Assembly (NCBI RefSeq): GCF_000716535.1
Contig: NZ_JNWV01000012.1
Span: 62,001 to 126,000 of the forward strand
From: Streptomyces flaveolus
Lineage (GTDB): Bacteria > Actinomycetota > Actinomycetes > Streptomycetales > Streptomycetaceae
Length of the DNA: 64,000 bases
Reading direction: 5' to 3'
Shown here: positions 51,826 through 60,283 of the stretch, piece after piece
How the letters are laid out: every line of letters starts with the position of its first letter
How positions within the stretch are numbered: the first letter of the stretch is position 1
Made by a program: the position numbers and the translations under genes
The notes under the pieces: generated by a model
Database searches by the model: none
The model's input: the letters and a program-made list of their open reading frames with translations, nothing else
Told to the model about the DNA's origin: nothing

Positions 51826-53241
51826 TCAGACGGTCACGCCGGCCGCCTTGGCGGCCTCGCGGACCGCCCCGGCCACGGCGCCCGCGACCTTGTCGTTGAA
51901 GACGCTGGGGATGATGTAGTTCGGGTTCAGCTCGTCCTCGGTCACCACGTCGGCGAGGGCCTTCGCGGCGGCGAGCATCATCTCGGTGTTGACCGTGCGG
52001 GACTGGGCGTCCAGCAGGCCGCGGAAGACGCCCGGGAAGACCAGCACGTTGTTGATCTGGTTCGGGAAGTCGGAGCGGCCGGTGGCCACGACGGCCGCGG
52101 TCTGCCGGGCGATCGCCGGGTCGACCTCGGGGTCCGGGTTCGCGAGCGCGAACACGATGGCGCCCTCGGCCATGGCGGCCACGTCGGTGCCGTCCAGGAC
52201 GTTCGGGGCGGAGACGCCGATGAAGACGTCGGCGCCGCGCACGGCCTCCTTGAGGGTGCCGGTGAGGCCCTCGGGGTTGGTGTTGTCGGCGATCCAGCGC
52301 AGCGGCGAGTCGGACGGGGCGTTCACCAGGTCCTCGCGGCCGGCGTGGACGACCCCGTGGATGTCGGCGACGACGGCGTTCTTGAGGCCGGCGGCGATCA
52401 GCAGCTTGAGGATGGCCGTACCGGCCGCGCCCGCGCCGGACATGACGACCCGGATGTTCTCGATCGCCTTTTCCGCGACGCGCAGGGCGTTGGTCAGGGC
52501 GGCGAGCACGACGATGGCGGTGCCGTGCTGGTCGTCGTGGAAGACGGGGATGTCGAGGGCCTCGCGCAGCCGGGCCTCGATCTCGAAGCAGCGCGGCGCG
52601 GAGATGTCCTCCAGGTTGATGCCGGCGAAGCCGGGGGCGATCGCCTTGACGATCTCCACGATCGCGTCGGTGTCCTGGGTGTCCAGGCAGATCGGCCAGG
52701 CGTCGATGCCGGCGAAGCGCTTGAAGAGGGCCGCCTTGCCCTCCATGACGGGCAGCGCGGCCTTGGGGCCGATGTTGCCGAGGCCGAGCACGGCGGAGCC
52801 GTCCGTCACGACCGCAACGGAGTTGCGCTTGATGGTGAGGCGGCGGGCGTCCTCGGGGTTCTCGGCGATGGCCATGCAGACCCGGGCCACACCGGGCGTG
52901 TAGACCATGGAGAGGTCGTCACGGTTGCGGATGGGGTGCTTCGACGCCATCTCGATCTTGCCGCCGAGGTGCATGAGGAACGTACGGTCCGAGACCTTGC
53001 CCAGCGTGACGCCCTCGATGCCGCGCAGCTTCTCGACGATCTCCTCGGCGTGGGCCGTGGAGGTGGCCGCGATGGTCACGTCGATGCGGAGCTTCTCGTG
53101 GCCGGACGCGGTGACGTCGAGGCCGGTCACCGAGCCTCCGGAGGACTCCACGGCGGTGGTGAGCTGCGAGACGGCGGTTCCGCTCGCGGGCACCTCCAGC
53201 CGGATGGTCATCGAGTAGGAGACGCTGGGCGCCGTTGCCAT
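51826..53241 (-). CDS. NAD-dependent malic enzyme with N-terminal ACT domain
   Basis: 471 residues. An ACT-like regulatory domain is visible at residues 1-80 (SYSMTIRLEVPASGTAVSQ), then the malic fold: HPIRNRDDLSMVYTPGVARVC (in part), the Tyr-Lys motif SVAVVTDGSAVLGLGNIGP, FHDDQHGTAIVVLAALTNAL and the NAD site MSGAGAAGTAILKLLIAAG. Malate is decarboxylated to pyruvate. The Asp in the NAD fold (VADIHGVVH) favours NAD over NADP, though this was not tested. It starts 378 bases downstream of the HelD gene stop, separated by a terminator. Confidence 0.92.
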   Translation of the reverse strand: MATAPSVSYSMTIRLEVPASGTAVSQLTTAVESSGGSVTGLDVTASGHEKLRIDVTIAATSTAHAEEIVEKLRGIEGVTLGKVSDRTFLMHLGGKIEMASKHPIRNRDDLSMVYTPGVARVCMAIAENPEDARRLTIKRNSVAVVTDGSAVLGLGNIGPKAALPVMEGKAALFKRFAGIDAWPICLDTQDTDAIVEIVKAIAPGFAGINLEDISAPRCFEIEARLREALDIPVFHDDQHGTAIVVLAALTNALRVAEKAIENIRVVMSGAGAAGTAILKLLIAAGLKNAVVADIHGVVHAGREDLVNAPSDSPLRWIADNTNPEGLTGTLKEAVRGADVFIGVSAPNVLDGTDVAAMAEGAIVFALANPDPEVDPAIARQTAAVVATGRSDFPNQINNVLVFPGVFRGLLDAQSRTVNTEMMLAAAKALADVVTEDELNPNYIIPSVFNDKVAGAVAGAVREAAKAAGVTV

Positions 53242-53619
53242 GGCCGACTTCCTCTGCTTTCACCGTGTCGCGAGTTGTGCCGTCCGATCGTCGCACCTAC
53301 CGCTCAGTACGTGGTAGTCGCCCTGGGTTACGGACGTTTTGTTCACGCGGGGTTCCCCGGCGGGTGCTGGATTCGGAAAACCACTTCCACCATACGAGAA
53401 ACGATCAGTCGGGGAAAGAGGCGCGCGGGGCAAAGAAAGAGACCCACGTCACTGTGGTGACGTGGGTCTCTCACACGTTCATGACACCGACCCGCCATGC
53501 TCGCCTCGCGGCAAGTGGTCCCTCGAAGGGACGAAGGTTGGGCCCGGGGGCTTGGATCGGGCCGGTGCCACACCAAGGCTAACAAACGGATCCCGTAAGG
53601 CCATTCCCGTACGGGAGGT
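53242..53619. other. Intergenic region between HelD-like gene and malic enzyme
   Basis: 378 bases that contain the HelD terminator at 53438-53471 and the malic-enzyme promoter region. GGTTACGGACGTTTTGTTCACG near 53320 is AT-richer. No gene is visible. Confidence 0.55.
53438..53471 (-). terminator. Terminator downstream of the HelD-like gene
   Basis: 15 bp stem AGAGACCCACGTCAC (53438-53452) with GTGACGTGGGTCTCT (53457-53471), loop TGTG. On the minus strand, the stem is followed by TTCTTTG, giving a partial T-tract; it is about 150 bases after the stop. Confidence 0.85.
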
Positions 53620-55965
53620 TCAGTCTCTGAGCAGATCCGGGACCCCCGCCGCGTCCGGCTCGTCCCGCTCCCCCGACACCACCGTGAGCTGCTGGGTGGC
53701 CCGGGTCAGCGCCACGTACAGCACGCGCAGGCCGGCGGGCGACTCGTCGGCGATCTCCGCGGGCGAGACGACGACCGTCGCGTCGTACTCCAGGCCCTTG
53801 GCCTCCAGGCTGCCGAGGGCCACCACCCGGTCGCCGAGACCGGCCAGCCAGCGCCGGGCCTCCTCGCGCCGGTTCATCGCGACGACCACGCCGACCGTGC
53901 CGTCCACCAGCCCGAGCAGCCGCTCGGCCTCCGCGCGCACCGTCCGCTCCAGCGACTCCCGTACGACGGTGAAGCGCGGCTGCACGCCGGTGGAGCGCAC
54001 CGCCGACGGGGCCTCGGAGCCGGGCATGGCGAGCGCCAGGACCTTGGCGGCCAGCTCGGCGATCTCGGCCGGGTTGCGGTAGTTCACGGTGAGCTGGAAG
54101 CGGCGCCGGGGCCGGGTGCCGAGGGCCTCGTCGCGGGCCTCTGCCGCCTCGTCCGGGTCGGACCAGGAGGACTGCGCCGGGTCGCCGACGACCGTCCAGG
54201 TGGCGTGCCGGCCGCGGCGGCCGACCATGCGCCACTGCATCGGCGTGACGTCCTGCGCCTCGTCCACGATGACGTGCGCGTACTCGGTGCGCTCCTGCGC
54301 CAGCCGCTCGGCCCGCTCCCGCTGCGACTCCTCGCGCACCGGCATCAGCTCCTCCAGGCCGGTGAGCTGGTCCAGCGGGTCCAGCTCCCGCTTCTTCCGG
54401 GGCCGGGCCGGGGCGCCGAGGATCGCCTGGAGCTCGTCCAGCATGGCGATGTCGTGCACGGAGTACCCGTCCCGCCGCAGCGAGCGGGCGACCTTGCGGA
54501 CCTCCCCGGGGTTCAGGACGCGCCGGGCCCAGCGGCCGAGCCGCTTCTCGTCGGCCATGGCGGCGAGCACGGCCTTCGGGGTCAGCTCGGGCCACCAGGC
54601 GTCGAGGAAGGCGATGAAGGAGTCCTCGCTCGTGATGTCCTCGTCGAAGGAGGAGCGCAGCTCGGCGGCCAGCTCCGGGTCGGTGTGCCGGGTGGCGGCG
54701 CCGGAGCGGTCCCACAGGGCGTCCAGGAGCAGCTTGCGGGCGCGCGGACGGAGCAGGTTGACGGGCGCGGTGCCGCCGAGGGCGGTACGGCGGATGCGTT
54801 CCAGCTCGTCGGCCTCCAGTTCCAGGCGGCGCCCGAAGGCGACGACGCGCAGGCGGCCGGGCGGACCGGTGACCGTTTCCTCCGCCGGAGCTTCCGCCGG
54901 CGCGGCAGGCCCCAGCTCCAGGGCGCCCCGGGCGGCCTTCCGCAGCACCTTCAGCATCCGGTACGAGCCCTTGGCGCGGGCCACGGCCGGGGAGTCGTAC
55001 AGCGTGGCCTCCGCACCGTCGACCAGCGAGCCGATCGCGCGGATCGCGACCTGGCCCTCCTCGCCGAGCGAGGGCAGCACGCCCTCGGTGTAGGCGACGA
55101 GCAGCGGGGTCGGGGAGACGATGAGGATGCCGCCCGCGTAGCGTCTGCGGTCCTGGTAGAGCAGGTAGGCGGCGCGGTGCAGGGCGACGGCCGTCTTGCC
55201 GGTGCCCGGGCCGCCCTCCACGTAGGTGATGGAGGCGGCGGGGGCCCGGATGACCATGTCCTGCTCGGCCTGGATGGACGAGACGATGTCCCGCATGGTG
55301 TGGCCGCGGGCCTGCCCGAGCGCGGCCATCAGGGCGCCGTCGCCGATGACGGGCAGCCGGTCGCCGTCCAGGAAGGCCGTCAGCTCGGGCCGCATCAGGT
55401 CGTCCTCCACGCCGAGGACCCGGCGCCCCTTGGAGCGGATGACCCGGCGCCGCACCACCCGTCCCGGCTCCACGGGCGTGGCCCGGTAGAAGGGGGCGGC
55501 GGCGGGGGCGCGCCAGTCGATGACCAGCGGGGAGTAGTCCTCGTCCAGGACACCGATACGGCCGATGTGCAGGGTCTCGGCGATGTCGGCGGTGTTGTCC
55601 GGCCGTACGGCCCCCTCCGCCGGCTCGACCGCCGTGTAGGCCCCGTCCGGCCCCTTCTTGCCGTCCTTGCCGAGCAGCAGGTCGATCCGGCCGAAGAGGA
55701 AGTCCTCGAACTCGTTGTTCAGCCGGTTCAGGTGGACACCGGCCCGGAAGACCTGCGCGTCCCGCTCGGCGAGCGCCCCCGGAGTGCCGACCTGGCCGCG
55801 CTTGGCCGCGTCGCGCATCAGGAACTCGGCCTCGTGGATCTTCTCCTCCAGGCGCTGGTACACCCGGTCCAGGTGTTCCTGCTCGACACTGATCTCTCGG
55901 TCGCGGACGGAATCCTGTGCGTCGTGTACCGAGCCGACCGCGGACTGCTGAACCTGAGCGGCCAC
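53620..55965 (-). CDS. HelD-like UvrD/Rep superfamily 1 helicase
   Basis: 781 residues. An N-terminal coiled-coil-like segment (EQEHLDRVYQRLEEKIHEAE) is the feature HelD uses to enter the RNA-polymerase secondary channel. Motif I is EGGPGTGKTAVALHRAAYL, motif II is HVIVDEAQDVTPMQ, motif III VVGDPAQSSW, and the C-terminal region has VVALGSLEAKGLEYDATVVV and LYVALTRATQQ. Such proteins recycle stalled RNA polymerase and can protect it from rifamycins. The GTG at 55965 follows AAGGGGG. The rifamycin-associated element is not evident upstream. Confidence 0.88.
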   Translation of the reverse strand: MAAQVQQSAVGSVHDAQDSVRDREISVEQEHLDRVYQRLEEKIHEAEFLMRDAAKRGQVGTPGALAERDAQVFRAGVHLNRLNNEFEDFLFGRIDLLLGKDGKKGPDGAYTAVEPAEGAVRPDNTADIAETLHIGRIGVLDEDYSPLVIDWRAPAAAPFYRATPVEPGRVVRRRVIRSKGRRVLGVEDDLMRPELTAFLDGDRLPVIGDGALMAALGQARGHTMRDIVSSIQAEQDMVIRAPAASITYVEGGPGTGKTAVALHRAAYLLYQDRRRYAGGILIVSPTPLLVAYTEGVLPSLGEEGQVAIRAIGSLVDGAEATLYDSPAVARAKGSYRMLKVLRKAARGALELGPAAPAEAPAEETVTGPPGRLRVVAFGRRLELEADELERIRRTALGGTAPVNLLRPRARKLLLDALWDRSGAATRHTDPELAAELRSSFDEDITSEDSFIAFLDAWWPELTPKAVLAAMADEKRLGRWARRVLNPGEVRKVARSLRRDGYSVHDIAMLDELQAILGAPARPRKKRELDPLDQLTGLEELMPVREESQRERAERLAQERTEYAHVIVDEAQDVTPMQWRMVGRRGRHATWTVVGDPAQSSWSDPDEAAEARDEALGTRPRRRFQLTVNYRNPAEIAELAAKVLALAMPGSEAPSAVRSTGVQPRFTVVRESLERTVRAEAERLLGLVDGTVGVVVAMNRREEARRWLAGLGDRVVALGSLEAKGLEYDATVVVSPAEIADESPAGLRVLYVALTRATQQLTVVSGERDEPDAAGVPDLLRD

Positions 55966-56034
55966 CGGGCCCCCTTCTGACGTGCTGGGCAGCCGTCAAC
56001 CGTACGCGAAGGGGACCCGTCGAAGCTACGCCGA

Positions 56035-56865
56035 CTACGCGTCTACCTGGACCAGCTTCTTGCCCTCGAACGTCACCACCTCGAAGTGGTCGATCTCGTT
56101 GGGCTGGAACGCCGCGGCCCCGCCGATGTAGAGCGGTTGCTTGGACTGCTCCGTCTTGGCGTCCGGGACGCCGTACCCCCAGTTCGGCACGGACCACGAC
56201 GACATGGTCACGCGCTGCCCGTTCTTGGCGACGAGCACCAGGGAGCACTTCAGCGGGCCCTTGACGTTCTTCAGCTCCAGGACCGCCTGGGTGCCCCAGT
56301 CCTTCGGCGCCATGGCGACGGTCGCGCTGACGTGGGTCGACGCGTCCGTGGCGGACTTCTTGTCGGACATGGTCCGGAAGGTCGCCTGGGCCGGCGTCGC
56401 GGTGACCTGCCCGCCCCCGTCCGAGCCGCCGTTCACCGCCACCGCGGCCAGCGGCCCGGCGATGATCAGCGCGGCGGCCGCCGCGATCATGTAGAAGCTG
56501 CGCCGGCGCTTCTGGGCGCGCTTCTCGGCGACCTCGTCCACCAGCTTCTCCACCAGCCGCGGGCTGGGTTTGGCGGACAGCGACTCGCCGATCGCGGGCG
56601 TGCTGCCGGAGCCCGGCAGGTCCGCGAGCGCGGCGAGCATCGGCTCCATCCCGGCCAGCTCGTCCAACTGCTGGGCGCACCACTCGCAGCCGGCGAGATG
56701 GGCCTCGAAGGCGGTTGCCTCGGCGTCGTCGAGAATCCCGAGGGCGTAGGCGCCGACGGTCTCGTGCTCGCTCGGCACCGAAGATCCCTGACTGGGGTTC
56801 ATGGGCCCAGACATACCCGGACCACCCGGTCCGAATCCCTGCATCCCCCCGTACCCGCTGCTCAT
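56035..56865 (-). CDS. rsuA: Anti-sigma factor of SigU (zinc anti-sigma, one membrane helix)
   Basis: 276 residues. An N-terminal zinc anti-sigma motif is visible: His34, then His56-x3-Cys60-x2-Cys63 (EAHLAGCEWCAQQLDEL). A positively charged segment KRAQKRRRSFYMIAAAAALIIAGPL gives a membrane helix at about 120-145, with an extracytoplasmic C-terminal domain of about 130 residues. It would hold SigU at the membrane until cleaved. The start ATG overlaps the sigU stop by one base (TGATG), so synthesis is coupled. Name is from memory of the S. coelicolor SCO2953/2954 pair. Confidence 0.93.
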   Translation of the reverse strand: MSSGYGGMQGFGPGGPGMSGPMNPSQGSSVPSEHETVGAYALGILDDAEATAFEAHLAGCEWCAQQLDELAGMEPMLAALADLPGSGSTPAIGESLSAKPSPRLVEKLVDEVAEKRAQKRRRSFYMIAAAAALIIAGPLAAVAVNGGSDGGGQVTATPAQATFRTMSDKKSATDASTHVSATVAMAPKDWGTQAVLELKNVKGPLKCSLVLVAKNGQRVTMSSWSVPNWGYGVPDAKTEQSKQPLYIGGAAAFQPNEIDHFEVVTFEGKKLVQVDA

Positions 56866-57443
56866 CACGCCGTCACCCCCCGCTCCTCCAGTGCCAGCTT
56901 CATCGACCGCAGGGCGTAGAACACCCGGGAACGGACCGTTCCGCTCGGTATGCCCAGGGTCTCGGCCGCTTCATTGACCGTACGCCCCTTGAAGTACGTC
57001 TCGACGAGCACCTCCCGGTGGGCCGGGGTCAGGTCGTCGAGCGCGTCCGACAGCGTCATCAGCCACAGCGCCTTGTCGATCTCGTCCTCCGCGGGGATGA
57101 CCTCCAGCGGCGACGGATCGACCTCCTGCGGCCGGGCCTGCCGGCTGCGGTGGCCGTCGATGACGATGCGGCGCGCGACCGTCACCAGCCAGGGGCGTAC
57201 CGAACCGGTCGCCCGATTGAGCTGACCGGCGTTCTTCCAGGCACGGATGAGCGTTTCCTGTACGACGTCCTCGGCGCGCTGCCGGTCACCGGCGACCAGC
57301 CGCAGGACATACGCGAGCAGGGGGCCGGCGTGCTCCCGGTACAGCGCACGCATCAGCTCCTCATCCGGCTCCGAGGGCTGTGAGGACATGCGATGTCGGG
57401 CCCTCGCTCCACGTTCATTGGCCACGGCCGCATCCTTGCGCAC
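56865..57443 (-). CDS. sigU: ECF RNA polymerase sigma factor SigU
   Basis: 192 residues. Region 2 has EHAGPLLAYVLRLVAGDRQRAEDVVQETLIRAW (in part) and region 4 HREVLVETYFKGRTVNEAAETLGIPSGTVRSRVFYALRSMKLAL (in parts). It controls extracytoplasmic-type genes; in S. coelicolor free SigU blocks aerial growth and increases protease secretion. The GTG at 57443 is chosen because GGAGG lies five bases before; the ATG at 57389 is an internal alternative. A 256-base gap separates it from the CGNR gene. Confidence 0.93.
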   Translation of the reverse strand: MRKDAAVANERGARARHRMSSQPSEPDEELMRALYREHAGPLLAYVLRLVAGDRQRAEDVVQETLIRAWKNAGQLNRATGSVRPWLVTVARRIVIDGHRSRQARPQEVDPSPLEVIPAEDEIDKALWLMTLSDALDDLTPAHREVLVETYFKGRTVNEAAETLGIPSGTVRSRVFYALRSMKLALEERGVTA

Positions 57444-57699
57444 GCCCACCTCCGGTGTCCGGGGGTTCCCCCAGTCGGTCGCTCGCCCACCCGTACGGAC
57501 GGGGGCGGCCCGGTGTTCAAACCCGAGTGACAGATTTCTTGGGGGTGACGTGACGAGCGGGACATGCGCACACATTCCCACCGCGCGATCTTCACATCTC
57601 CGACACGCGAGTGAGGCTGCCGGGAGATTCCCGTGTACGGGCCATCCAAACCCGGTGTTGCAGAAATCACTCCGGCTGTGTGGCGGGAGGGCCGGGGGA

Positions 57700-58296
57700 T
57701 CAGGTTCGGGTGAGGGCTGCCGTTCGGCGGCGGTGGCGGGCCACTCGTTCGCGGTTGCCGCAGGCCTCGCTGGAGCACCAGCGGCGGCGCCGGCCGCGGG
57801 AGGTGTCGAGGTACACGAGCGGACAGTCGTCCCCCTCGCACTCCCGTACGGCGGCCCGCGCGACGGGGTCGGTGAGCAACTCGACGGCGTCCCGGGCGAC
57901 GAGGGCGAGCAGCGCGGCACAACTGGGCGGCCCGGCCAACTCCCGTACGAGTCCGCCGCCTTCTGCGCGTACGGCGACGGGCGCGGGGGTCGCGCCGAGG
58001 GCCAGCTCGTTCACGCGCCCGAGCGCCCGCCCGTACGACGACGCGTCTCCGGGGCACGGCCCGCGCACCAACGCCCGCACGCATCCGCGCAGTTCGCGGA
58101 ACGCGGCCGGCCAGGACGCATCGGCGTGACCGAGCGCCGTACCGTCGGGCACGAGCCCGGCCCCCTTGATCCACGCGCACAACGCGCCGACGCCGTCGAG
58201 CCGTTCGCCCGGATGCGTGGTGGCGAGGAGATCCAGGCACACCCGCCCGGCATCGAACCGCGGCGCGTACGCGGAGGGGGCGCTCCCGAGTGCCAT
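57700..58296 (-). CDS. CGNR zinc-finger / ABATE-domain protein
   Basis: 198 residues. The N-terminal ABATE domain has RFDAGRVCLDLLATTHPGERL and ALCAWIKGAGLV; the C-terminal zinc finger reads CEGDDCPLVYLDTSRGRRRRWCSSEACGNRERVARHRRR (in parts), with the CGNR motif. It probably binds nucleic acid or acts as a transcriptional regulator. It is followed by the nitrate transporter region on the opposite strand. Targets unknown. Confidence 0.88.
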   Translation of the reverse strand: MALGSAPSAYAPRFDAGRVCLDLLATTHPGERLDGVGALCAWIKGAGLVPDGTALGHADASWPAAFRELRGCVRALVRGPCPGDASSYGRALGRVNELALGATPAPVAVRAEGGGLVRELAGPPSCAALLALVARDAVELLTDPVARAAVRECEGDDCPLVYLDTSRGRRRRWCSSEACGNRERVARHRRRTAALTRT

Positions 58297-58823
58297 GTGC
58301 CAGTCACCGCCTAGGCAGGAACCGTGCGGGGTCTCCCCCCACAGTGCCCGCGCGGAGGAAACACCGGAACCCCTCGCACCGCGCCGGGACGAGATCTCAC
58401 GGAACCTCGGGGGCCGACGCCCGGCACGCGGGAGGGCGTCGCGGCCCACGTCCGGCACTGCCGGGAGCAGTGGGAGACGTCCGGGCCGCGCAAGCGCAGC
58501 CGAGCGCGGGGGGAGCTGGCAGCCGACGACAACGCGGCAGACGCGCGTGCCAGGCCCCGCGACGCCGGGATGATCCGAACGCCAGGGCCTAGCTAGCCCT
58601 GGGCGGGCCGCGGTCCGGCCACCCGCGCGGTCACGCGTCGCAGGCCTGTTCCGCGGCACCCCGCGGTGACGGCGGCGGTGAGCCTCACCGGAGGTTCCCC
58701 GGCCGAGTGAGAGCAACGTTCCCTTCCGGTCACTCACAGGCACAGGCCGGAAACGCGTCCTCCCTACCTTCGGGCTGAGTCAGTGGTCGGCAGACCGAGC
58801 AGCCGGAGCACCGTGGAGGCGTG
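58297..58823. other. Divergent region upstream of narK, with repeat
   Basis: 527 bases with a dispersed repeat copy (58485-58592) and the promoter of narK in the last 150 bases. GTCAC (58729-58733) and GAAAC (58750-58754) are there, but the 16-base spacing does not fit the GlnR box well. No convincing gene is visible in the region. Confidence 0.6.
58485..58592. repeat. Dispersed intergenic repeat, copy B
   Basis: Matches copy A at 8331-8427. Begins GCCGCGCAAGCGCAGCCGAG and has about 11 more bases than copy A in the left part; the gap-free block 58516-58592 ends GGGCCTAG. The CTAG at the end is rare in this GC-rich genome. Confidence 0.75.
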
Positions 58824-60197
58824 ATGACAGGCCCAGCCCCAACCCGTCGCAGTGGCCGCTGGATCGAGCGCTGGGATCCGGAGGACGAGGCGTTCTGGCA
58901 GGCGACCGGGGAACGGATCGCCCGCCGGAACCTCTGGTTCTCCGTCCTCTCCGAACACATCGGCTTCTCCGTCTGGACCCTGTGGTCGGTCCTGGTCCTG
59001 TTCATGGGCCCGGAGTACGGCCTCACCCCCGCCGACAAGTTCCTGCTGACGTCGGTGGTCACGCTGGTCGGCGCGGTGGTCCGGGTGCCGTACACCTTCG
59101 CCGTGGCCGTCTTCGGCGGCCGTAACTGGACGATCGTCTCGGCGAGCCTGCTGCTGATCCCGACCGTCGCCGCGTTCGTGGTCATGGAGCCGGGGACGTC
59201 GTACTCCACGTTCCTCCTGGTGGGCCTGCTGGCCGGTATCGGCGGCGGCAACTTCGCCTCCTCCATGACCAACATCAACGCCTTCTTCCCGCTCAGGAAG
59301 AAGGGCTGGGCGCTCGGCCTCAACGCCGGCGGCGGCAACATCGGCGTCCCGGTCATCCAGCTCGTCACGCTCGCCATCATCGGCGCGAGCGGCGGCCCCC
59401 GCGTGCTGCTCGGGATCTACATCCCGCTGATCGTCGTGGCCGCCGTACTCGCCGCGCTCTTCATGGACAACCTGTCCTCGGTGAAGAACGACACCGGCGC
59501 GGCCAAGGACGCCGCCCGTGACGCCCACACCTGGATCATGTCCTTCCTCTACATCGGCACCTTCGGCTCCTTCATCGGCTACAGCTTCGCCTTCGGCCAG
59601 GTGCTGACGAACGGGTTCGGCCGGACGCCCCTCCAGGCCGCGTACCTCACCTTCATCGGCCCGCTGCTCGGCTCCCTCATCCGCCCCCTCGGCGGCTGGC
59701 TCGCCGACCGCTACGGCGGCGCCCGCATCACCCTGTGGAACTACGTCGGCATGGCCGCCGCCACCGCCGTGCTCATCGTCGCCAGCATGCAGAAGTCGCT
59801 GCCGCTGTTCGTGTCCGTGTTCGTCGTCCTGTTCGTGCTGAGCGGACTCGGCAACGGCTCGACGTTCAAGATGATCCCCGGCATCTTCCAGGCCAAGGCG
59901 CTGGCCAAGGGCCTGGAGGGCGAGGCGGCGGTCGCCCACGGCCGGCGGCTGTCCGGCGCCTCCATGGGCCTGATCGGCGCGGTCGGCGCGCTCGGCGGCG
60001 TCGGCATCAACATGGCCTTCCGCCAGTCCTTCCTCTCCTACGGCTCCGGCACCGGCGCGTTCGTCGCCTTCCTCGCCTACTACGGCGTCTGCTTCGCGGT
60101 CACCTGGGCCGTATACCTTCGTCGTACGGCGGCGCGGGTTCCTGCCGCGGCTGCCGCGTCGGAGGCGAAGGCCCAGCTCAGCTATGCCGAGGTGTGA
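58824..60197 (+). CDS. narK: NarK/NasA-type nitrate/nitrite transporter
   Basis: 457 residues, MFS of 12 helices. The nitrate signature is present: GIGGGNFASSMTNINAFFP, and GWALGLNAGGGNIGVP, matching the two Gly-rich NS motifs. The last helices have GSTFKMIPGIFQAKA and SFLSYGSGTGAF. Imports nitrate or exports nitrite. GGAGG lies four bases before ATG 58824. It precedes nnaR by 86 bases, which gives it a place in the nitrogen (GlnR) regulon in S. coelicolor by memory. Confidence 0.93.
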   Translation: MTGPAPTRRSGRWIERWDPEDEAFWQATGERIARRNLWFSVLSEHIGFSVWTLWSVLVLFMGPEYGLTPADKFLLTSVVTLVGAVVRVPYTFAVAVFGGRNWTIVSASLLLIPTVAAFVVMEPGTSYSTFLLVGLLAGIGGGNFASSMTNINAFFPLRKKGWALGLNAGGGNIGVPVIQLVTLAIIGASGGPRVLLGIYIPLIVVAAVLAALFMDNLSSVKNDTGAAKDAARDAHTWIMSFLYIGTFGSFIGYSFAFGQVLTNGFGRTPLQAAYLTFIGPLLGSLIRPLGGWLADRYGGARITLWNYVGMAAATAVLIVASMQKSLPLFVSVFVVLFVLSGLGNGSTFKMIPGIFQAKALAKGLEGEAAVAHGRRLSGASMGLIGAVGALGGVGINMAFRQSFLSYGSGTGAFVAFLAYYGVCFAVTWAVYLRRTAARVPAAAAASEAKAQLSYAEV

Positions 60198-60224
60198 CGT
60201 AACACCGGCGACATCGAGCCGAAC

Positions 60225-60254
60225 CGAGCCTGTCACGCATCGTTGACAGGCTCG
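60225..60254 (+). terminator. Hairpin between narK and nnaR
   Basis: 11 bp stem CGAGCCTGTCA (60225-60235) with TGACAGGCTCG (60244-60254) and an 8-base loop, 28 bases after the narK stop and 30 before the nnaR ATG. It may be a partial terminator that sets the narK:nnaR ratio. Confidence 0.6.
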
Positions 60255-60283
60255 ATCGGCGTGCCGGTCAGCTAGGAGAGCCC

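Noticed and set aside
55966..56034. Rifamycin-associated element upstream of the HelD-like gene
   Set aside because: I looked for the GGGGCTTGCGGCAAGCCCC-type inverted repeat and found nothing like it in the short gap.
58729..58754. GTCAC and GAAAC before narK as a GlnR box
   Set aside because: The halves are 16 bases apart; a GlnR box has about 6. A weak middle half-site (GCACA) does not rescue it.
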